Source: Megaleporinus macrocephalus (taxonomy: Eukaryota; Chordata; Actinopteri; Characiformes; Anostomidae). Taken from it: a stretch of DNA of 64,000 nucleotides. Shown here piece after piece: positions 56,512 through 64,000 of the stretch; positions within the stretch are counted from its first letter, which is position 1; every line of letters starts with the position of its first letter. Location: the NCBI GenBank assembly GCA_021613375.1, contig JAJQXZ010000028.1, positions 82,001-146,000 on the forward strand, given 5' to 3'. The notes beneath the pieces were generated by a model. That model was not told where the DNA came from and searched no databases. It saw only the letters and a list, made by a program, of their open reading frames with translations. The position numbers and the translations under genes are program-made.

Positions 56512-57055
56512 TGAACTTCAGTTCAGGTATGAGTTTGAAGTGCAGAGTGACCACTGTGGTTAATGAGACTAACAGCTCTGGGGAAAAAGCTGTCATCATG
56601 TCTGGTTGTGCTGGTCTTGATGAGTCTTCTGCCAGAGGGAAGTGTCTGGAAGATGTGATGTCCAGGATGAGAGGGGACAGCTGTAATTTTGCCAGCACGT
56701 TTTCTCACCCTGCTGGTGTAGATGTCTTGAAGTGCTGGCAGATTGCATCCAATGACTATGCAAGTTTGGCTCATTCTTGTGAGGTGGAGGAACCGAACCA
56801 GATGCTTATGGAAGATGTGAGGATGGACTCGATGGTCGCTATGTAGAACTGGATCATCAGAGTCTGTGGCAGGTTGAATTTCTTCAGCTGTCTCAGGAAG
56901 AACATTCTCTGCTGTGCTTTCTTGGCTATGGAGACCGTGTTTCTCTCCCACTTCAGGTCCCTGGATATAGTGGTGCCCAGGAACTTGAGTGACTCCACAG
57001 TGGAAACCACATAGTCATTGATGTTGAGGGGGGGTAGGGAGGGGAATTAACGTTT
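56283..57055 (-). pseudogene. LINE reverse transcriptase C-terminus and 3' end, - strand
   Basis: On the - strand two overlapping frames read the C-terminal block: VESLKFLGTTISRDLKWERN, KKAQQRMFFLRQLKKF, then after a frame change LPALQDIYTSRVRKRAGKI and LFPRAVSLIN-like text. The frame change and stops show it is dead. The 3' end (TTCCTTATATGTGTGACGTA, then GAATAAACAATTCTGA) matches the + strand copy at 9878-10285. A (TA)n/(CA)n run at 56478-56510 is inside the 3' region. Confidence 0.78.
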
Positions 57056-57059
57056 CAAA

Positions 57060-58940
57060 ACATGCTCTCTGACAAAAGATGATCAGTGGTTTGTTGCGTC
57101 CGCCGCAAAAATCCACACAGCCTGGTTTTTTGGCTATTTCTGGCTGTTGCACTTGGCGGATCTCCACAGTATGATCTCCCTCATTTCTCAGCTAGTACCA
57201 CAATCTGATTGTATGTAAGTATGGCACTACTTTCATTGTCCCGGGAAACAATCACATGACTTGTAAAAGTTTTCACAGTCGCTACCGTGTTTATCCAGAC
57301 ACCATCGTGGATTAAATTGGCCTGAAATTCCAGTCGGTTTGTTAACTTGTCTGAGTATGAGTCTATACTGAGCCGCTGAAGTTCTGTCTTTTCAGCAGCT
57401 AAAGTTCTGTGTTCCTAAAAAACTATTCAGTTATCATTCTAGAACTTTCCTTGTGATAAGAAAGGAAAGAGGAAATGACTGCAGTTGATATAATTATCAA
57501 ATAAAGAAAACAGTTTAATGCTGGACTAATGTTAGCTATCTGACCAATCTGCAAACTGACCCTTTGTGGATCACCTTGATATGAACTGTGGGGTTTTATA
57601 AGGTGTTTCTTACTATAAACACATATCTTGATGTTCTGGTTGTTAGCTGTTTATATGTACTGCCCAGCTAAAATGAAGATAGCTAGCCTTAGCCAGCTGT
57701 CTCTGTATAGGTAGCTATCTTCGTCAGCCCTTGTCTGACCAACAAGCCTGACAACCAAAAGATGAAGACTTGGCTTCATAGCAAGAAACCCCCTACACAA
57801 CCCCACACTCTGTATGATCCACAAAGAGTCCGTTTGGCTTTTGCCAGTGGGTGCTAACGTTAGCTAGCAAGGCTAACATTGGCGCCCAATGGCACCAAAC
57901 TTGTAACTCACCAACTGCAGCCATTTCCTCGTCTCTCATCTAAAAAAAGGCTAGAATTAAGATTGAGTAGTTTGTTACACTCAGATCTATTCAGGAAATG
58001 AGAGCCTCAGTCAGTGCAGTGCAGTACAGGTCAGGACCTGGACCTGAAGGTCAGTACTTCACAGCCTTTACAAGCAGATATCGATGACCCTGGTGTAACC
58101 AGCATACTGACTGGCTCTGCTTTCTGGAAGGGCGGGACTTTCTCAGTAAACAGACGCCATATTGCGAGCGTTCTCATTCATATTTCAGGAGGTGACCCTC
58201 ATATACAGCGTCTCTCAAAGTGGTCTCAGTCAGCAAGCAGCAGTTTCACTTTCAGAAATGATGTGTTTATGTAAGGATGAGGAGAACAGAGTTCAAAAGG
58301 TTAAAAATCCAGAGTCCAGCCTTGTAGTGAACTTTGTGTGGTGGCAGCTGGTCAGTGAAAAGCAGCACATAGAGAGCTGTGGTGGGTTTTTGCCGATTAA
58401 CACTGCACACAGATCTAATCATATAAACTCAACATAAATCAAACCATTTATAAACAAGAATTCTCCGAATGCACACTTATGTGATATTAAATTCACCAGC
58501 TAATGTGATAGATGTACACATTCCTTCCCTGATTTGTCTGTGCTTTGTTACAGTAACGACTGGAAGGCTTTCATAAAGAAGGAAATATTTTGCTTTGCAC
58601 TGACCTCCAGGTCCAAAAACCCCACTCTCCTCCACCCTGATCTAACACTACAGCTACCCTTTCAGTAATTAGACACAGTGCTCGTGGCCGGGGTAAAATA
58701 AGAAGGTAGACCTTTATCAGGAGTAATATTATTCCTGGAGTTAAACAGAAAAAAAGAAACTTGATAGCAAAGATAAAATAAATAGACTGTTAAATGAATA
58801 ACATAAATTTCCCCAAAGTCATAAACGACTGCGAAAGTTGGCAGGAAAAGGAGTGAAAGTGATTGGTTAAAACCATTTGCTGTACCTTGGGGGGAGGGGG
58901 CATAGTTCATTCCAACATTACATTAAGTGCACAGTTTTTT
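57060..58940. other. Downstream flank, nothing recognised
   Basis: Short frames only; no RNA gene or clear repeat. Confidence 0.4.
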
Positions 58941-58944
58941 ATCT

Positions 58945-61085
58945 TCTTTTACAATGTCAAGATTTATTTTATAGATTTGTTCAGTTGAGCATCTAAGCAG
59001 TAAATTAGTGGCCTTTTTACTTTCGGACCCACTAAAAAAGTGGATGGTCACTGTTCAGCTGTATCCTTGATTGTGTTGGATGACATCCACTTGTTTGATG
59101 CTCTCAAAAAACGCCTTCAGATATTCCAAGTTGATTCCATTTTTATATTATAAAGAAGACAGCACGGTGGTGTAGTGGTTAGCTAGATGACTAGGGATTG
59201 GCTCCAGCGCCCCCCGTGACCCCGACTAGAGAGATAAAGTGGAAGATAATGGATGGATAGATTATATTAAAATCATCATAGATGACATAAATAATCTTTG
59301 CCGTCCTTGTATCGTCACGTCCTGCATTGCTGTATAATATACAGTGTATAAATCAATAATTAATCAGTTTAGTTTGCTTTCATGCTCATTTCATAAGTGA
59401 ACACAACGATTTTGAAGCCACGAAAACCCAGACACACGTTTAGATGATTTAAATCTAAGGGAGTGAAGTTAAGCGGCTGCCACTCACTAAAGGAACTAGT
59501 ACTGGTGCTGGGATCTGTAGCCTCACAGGCCAAAACAGTGCTACACACCACAGTACAGGATTGATACTGACTAACTGCTGCTCTGCTGATGGAAGTACTG
59601 ATGAGAAAAACTAGTCTGAGAGTAAAAGTCAAATGACTGGTCCCAGATAGCAGCCTGGTTTGATAAGGTCTGACTGTTTTCCGCTGCTGGTCCACCCTCG
59701 GACCACCCAGATTACTGTCCTGTGTACTTTTATTTTTCCTCCCCAAACAGATTTAAAATTTTTAGAACATAAACTACAAATATTACAAACAATGGAAAGA
59801 AAGTTTAGTTGGAAAATCTTTTGCTGACACTAAGAATGACTCACTAAACTATTTTATAAAGTATGAGGGGAGAAAGAAATGAAGGAAAGATACACAAATT
59901 GAACTGTGAGTGAAAAAAATTGGGATTTTATATAATACTCTGCTCAACCAGAGTTAAACAGGACTGGACCACCACCTTTGCTGTTAGCAGGCCCACAGTG
60001 GTCCGCTATACTCCTGCTATCAGTCAAATGAACATTTTCAGTGCTGTAAGGGTCTGTAGCTAAGCTAACAATAGCTTAGTTAGCAGGCCAGTCGTGCCGT
60101 ACACCACTGCACAGGCTTGGTTCTGATTAACTGATGCTAAAATAAAACCCGTTTAGAGGATATCAGTCGAGTGACTGGTGTGAAAAGCTAAACGCTAAAC
60201 ATGCTCTGTGGTGTGTGTAGCTTAGCTGTTGCTGAGCTGCTATCATGCTGTTGGGTGCGAAAGTGCACACTGCTCTCTGATAAAACTCCACAGAGACTTA
60301 GCCGAAATGCCAATATGGCTCTGCGAGTCTGCTGTGGTGGTCTGCGACACACATCCCTTTGAAAATGCTCCCATTTAACTTCTATAATGTCAAGATTTCT
60401 TTACAAGATTGGTTCAGTTGAGCACCTATGGAGAAAATTATTGGGGTTTTTACTTTCGGAGCCACTAAAAAAGTGGATACTTACTGTTCAGTTGTATCCT
60501 TAGACTTACTAAACTAATTCCTAAGATTTACTAAAGTAATTTACAAGGTATGATGGAAGAAAGAAATGAAGGAATGATACGCAAATTGGACTGTAAATGA
60601 TGAAAATTGGGTTTCAATCTAACACTCAGTATAACCTCTGGGGGGCTGTCAAAAAACACTAAGTTTAACAGCAGTGAACCACCAGCTTTGCTGTTAGCAG
60701 GCCCACAGTGGTCCGCTATACTCCTGCTATCAGTGACAAAGTCGAATGAACATTTTCAGTGCTGTAAGGGTCTGTAGCTAAGCTAACAATAGCTTAGTTA
60801 GCAGGCCAGTCATGCTGTACACCACTGCACAGGCTTGGTTCTGACTTACTGAGGCTAAAATAACACCTGTTTAGAGGATATCAGTTGACTGGTGTGAAAA
60901 GTTAACATGCTCTGTGGTGTGTGTAGCTTAGCCGCTGCTGAGCTGCTATCATGCTGTTGGGTGCAAAAGTGGAAACTGCTCTCTGATAAAACTCCACCGA
61001 AACTTGGCTGAAGTGCCAATATGGCTCTGCGTGTCTGCTATGGTGGTCTGCGACACACATCCCATTGAAAAATAAAGTGCAGCCA
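58945..61085 (+). repeat. Tandem duplication, unit about 710 bp
   Basis: The block CTGTTAGCAGGCCCACAGTG is at 59981 and again at 60691; about 550 bp around it matches closely, including GCTAAGCTAACAATAGCTTA. The preceding block (TTTTTACTTTCGGA.CCACT) is at 59014 and 60447, twice the unit apart, and a weaker match to the middle lies at about 59461-59660. So there were probably three units, the first now decayed and interrupted by a SINE. Confidence 0.85.
59163..59262 (+). mobile_element. SINE with internal deletion
   Basis: Head CACGGTGGTGTAGTGGTTAG is joined directly to the 3' part GGGATTGGCTCCAGCGCCCC and tail GATAATGGATGGATAG; about 200 bp of body are missing. Confidence 0.75.
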
Positions 61086-61089
61086 TGTT

Positions 61090-62225
61090 TTCGGTGTTCA
61101 GTTTGATAGCAGCTTCAGTTTTTCTGAGGTTTCTATCTTTCTTTCTTGTGGAATGTGTTCATTTGGTTCTTCATACACATCATTTATAAATACCGTGGTA
61201 TACCATAGGACTGTTATACCACCCAACGCTACTCAACAGTGGTCAACATATGACCGCTACTGATCTGGAAGCTGATAAATGCGTCTGTGGTGTAGTGGTT
61301 ACATAGAATAGTGTAAAGATAAATTGTAAATGTCAGTACTGTGGGAAGAAGCTGACCAGTTGAAAACATTGCCTGAAATTCAGGAGAGCAGAAAAGCGCG
61401 AGAAGAGAAAACAGAAAAGCCCAAAGTCCAGTATCAGTGTGGAAATACGATAAGGTTAAGTTCCACTGCAAGCTGCATAAGAAGCCCTGAACACAGTCTT
61501 ATAAGCCAGGCTTGGCCAGTTTGGAGAACCAGTGATCCGTACTTGAATAACCAACACAGACCAGCATATGTTGTGTCTTGGATGCTGGTATGCCGGCCAA
61601 CTAGCTAAACTAGTACCAGACCAGCACTAGACCTGGTCTATCCTGCTTTTTCTCTGCATGGAGGGTCATCATACTAACACATAGACCGGTCAATCAGACT
61701 GTTTAGCACATCATAGGCACAGTGCACATAAACCTTTGTAGAGTACTGGTCAGTAAATGCTCAGGGATATTTTATTTAGCTTACTCTATACACATGGTGT
61801 CAACAAAAAATCAGGAGTAACTTCTAAAATTAGGATGTCATGAATGTTTCTTGGTTCAGCCAGTTTACATTTTCTGTGAGAGGCGAGATTCTCAGAGCTG
61901 TGGTGGTTTCAGTGTCTAGTTTACATCAAAAAGTCTGAGGTGGGCAGAATTAGTCAGCTAGTGAAAGCCTATCCCCAACTATACACCACAAAGCACTTCA
62001 AGATTTCTTTCCATCTTCCAGATGCATCACCAGATTAATCTTTAAAGTCTTTAAAGAAGAAAATCTCGTTGTAGAGGCTACTCAGATGTTATCGCATGTT
62101 TACAATGATAGTGTGGCAATGGCAGCCTCATCATTTTGGCCACAGTGTCCCTTTAAATATACAGATTTTATTCACACAGAAATTAATTATACATCTAAAT
62201 CAAATAAAACTTGCCTGCATATTTT
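61090..62225. other. Downstream flank, nothing recognised
   Basis: A SINE-head-like snippet TGTGGTGTAGTGGTTA at 61287, otherwise unremarkable. Confidence 0.4.
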
Positions 62226-62228
62226 TTA

Positions 62229-62232
<4 letters not shown>

Positions 62233-62315
<83 letters not shown>
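62233..62315. repeat. (TA)n microsatellite
   Basis: About 41 TA units, directly before a SINE fragment. Confidence 0.95.
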
Positions 62316-62325
<10 letters not shown>

Positions 62326-62327
62326 TA

Positions 62328-62395
62328 TTTCCTCCCACAGTCCAAAAACATGTTAGATTCTTAGGTTGATCGGTCACTTTAAATTGCCTTTAAAT
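62328..62395 (+). mobile_element. SINE body fragment
   Basis: TTCCTCCCACAGTCCAAAAA through TTGATCGGTCACTTTAAATT matches the middle of the SINE family. Confidence 0.6.
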
Positions 62396-62404
62396 TACCT
62401 CCCC

Positions 62405-62725
62405 CTGTTCTTCAAGGGATCTGGTCTCCCACAGGACCAACACAGAGCACTGCAGTGACATGGTGGTCATTTGTTGTGCTGGTATGAGTGGACCAGACAC
62501 AGCAGTGCTGCTGCTGGAGTGTTTAAAAACCTCAGTGTCACTGCTGGGCTGAGAATAGTCCACCAAAAAGCAACCAACACACAGTCAACAGTGTCCTGAT
62601 GAAGGACTAGAGGAACACAAACTGTGCAGCAGCAGATGAGCTACTGTCTCTGACTTTACATCTACAAGGTGGACCAGCTAGTAGTAGGAGTGACAGTGAG
62701 TGGACACAGTGGTCCACACAGAGTG
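62405..62725. mobile_element. Foldback-family copy, right arm lost
   Basis: TGTTCTTCAAGGGATCTGGT, GAGTGGACCAGACACAGCAG and GATGAAGGACTAGAGGAACA match 7810-8245. The right inverted arm is missing or reduced to GGACACAGTGGTCCAC text. Confidence 0.7.
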
Positions 62726-63157
62726 GACACATACATATATATATTTACAGCATTCAGATGCATTTGTTGCTGAAGGATGCTGAAGTGAGCTGGTGAGCTC
62801 AGCCCGTTCAGCTTCTCTGGAATTACAAACAGTAAATGCCGGCTTTCTCACTGAGTCACCTCTTTATTTAGTGTACATCAGACTGGGTAAACAGTGCATA
62901 GCTGTGGTCAGGGCAAACTGGGACCCTCATCAGAGCCTTGCTTGTTAAGCCACGGCATACAGGGTGAGGTGTACACCAGCCACCGACCACTACAGGTCAG
63001 ACAGAAACCCGTTTCTTCAAAAAGCTGTCTTTTATAAAAAACTTAGTAACTTTTATAAAAAACACAACACAAGAAGACTTAGTGACAATATCCACCTCTT
63101 CAGTCTGTTCTTTTTTTCTTTTCCAGCTAAAAGTGATGCACTGACTTATATATTACA

Positions 63158-63160
<3 letters not shown>

Positions 63161-63233
<73 letters not shown>
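63161..63233. repeat. (TA)n microsatellite
   Basis: About 36 TA units. Confidence 0.95.
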
Positions 63234-63237
<4 letters not shown>

Positions 63238-63404
63238 TTTCATTCACACACAATTAAATCAGGTTAATTCAGTGTGTTACCTTTTTAGTGGATAAATCAT
63301 TAGAAAATCAGCTATTCCTAAAACTGTTAGACTTAACAAGACACAACCCAAGATTTATGTAATTGAGAGAGGAAGAGAGTACAAAGTGACCATCTGTGCG
63401 GTCA

Positions 63405-63600
63405 GTAAGGCTGTGTATTGGCAAGAATCTGGCGATACGTTACGTATCATGATACAGGGGTCACGATACGATATATTGTGATATATTTCACTTCTAATTT
63501 TGGGAAAGAGCATAAAAACACACTACCACATGTGTAAGTCAGTGATAAAGATGCATTACAACACTGCTATCTGGTGGTCAGGAGGTTTAAACACAACAGA
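63405..63600. mobile_element. TAGGGCTGTGTATTGGCAA family, truncated copy
   Basis: AGTAAGGCTGTGTATTGGCA, GGCGATACGTTACGTATCAT and GCTATCTGGTGGTCAGGAGG; the far end is missing. Confidence 0.65.
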
Positions 63601-63630
63601 AAATGAACCACCAATCTTTGATTAGGAACT

Positions 63631-63868
63631 ATCCATCCATCCATTACCTTGAGCTTCATCCTGCTAGTTGAGGTCACTGGGGTGCTTGGAGCCAATCCCA
63701 GGGTCATCAGGCGAAGGTGGGGTACACCGTGGACAGGTCACCAGTCCATCACATGGCCAACACACACTCACACCTACGGGCAGTTTAGAGTAAGGATCAA
63801 TCTAACATGCAGTTTGGACTGTGGGAGGAAACCGGAGTACCCAGAGGAAACCCACTCAAGTCATGGTG
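63631..63868 (-). mobile_element. tRNA-like SINE, - strand, head missing
   Basis: Tail ATCCATCCATCCATTACC, then CCAATCCCAGGGTCATCAGG, CACATGGCCAACACACACTC and GGAGGAAACCGGAGTACCCA. It stops at CACTCAAGTCATGGTGG. Confidence 0.7.
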
Positions 63869-64000
63869 GAAATAAATACTTCTACAATCTCCCTCACGTG
63901 CCAGCACGAGGCATAATTACAACATATTTGTTTACATTCACTTTGATATGAAAGGAAAATTTCACAGATTTTTCAAAATTTCAGCATAACTAACTAATTA

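Overview
This window looks like ray-finned fish (teleost) nuclear DNA. The evidence is one vertebrate-type split gene with GT-AG introns, very long (TA)n microsatellites, and a dense load of fish-type transposons (Tc1/mariner, piggyBac-like, L2-like LINEs, tRNA-like SINEs, many short inverted-repeat elements). The repeats suggest an otophysan such as a characiform or catfish, but that is an impression and not proof. Nothing here is bacterial, and there is no operon, CRISPR array, rRNA or tRNA gene.

The one gene I am sure of is on the + strand: a chondroitin 4-O-sulfotransferase of the HNK1/CHST family, best matched to chst13. Three coding exons (11242-11335, 46891-46973, 53590-54435) join in frame into 340 codons plus a stop. 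They are separated by introns of about 35.6 kb and 6.6 kb. Exon 1 gives the short cytoplasmic tail and signal-anchor, exon 2 the stem, and exon 3 the whole catalytic domain. A CpG-rich promoter and leader (about 10560-11241) carries two palindromic CRE sites, an NRF1-type site and two short upstream ORFs.

Region by region. 1-9.9 kb: upstream flank with old repeats and four possible exons of an unidentified + strand gene (about 2357-2540, 2865-3007, 5536-5664, 7302-7433). 9.9-11.2 kb: a LINE 3' end, then the chst13 promoter. 11.3-46.9 kb: intron 1, which starts with a minisatellite built on a TTTAAGGTGGA core and holds Tc1 remnants (13.6-15.6 kb), a SINE whose head has expanded into 24 exact 20-bp units (17.5-18.3 kb), a triple (TA)n block (19.6-20.1 kb), a nearly complete Tc1-like element (21.6-22.9 kb), a four-copy 121-bp tandem repeat (26.7-27.2 kb), a piggyBac-like element with TTAA target duplication (27.3-28.3 kb), an L2-like fragment (30.6-31.0 kb) and a polypyrimidine tract (42.7-43.6 kb). 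47.0-53.6 kb: intron 2, with a Tc1-like element whose interior has expanded into a 30/31-bp minisatellite (49.9-50.8 kb). 54.4-64 kb: downstream flank with nested repeats, a LINE fragment, a 710-bp tandem duplication and more (TA)n.

The most useful points beyond the gene are: two minisatellites that each grew from inside a transposon; an abundant inverted-repeat family with TIR core GCTGTCCAAAG (at least 14 copies or fragments, one carrying another repeat nested inside it); the Tc1 copy with DD36E spacing; the piggyBac-like element; and the unassigned upstream exons. I did not find a credible new multi-gene system.
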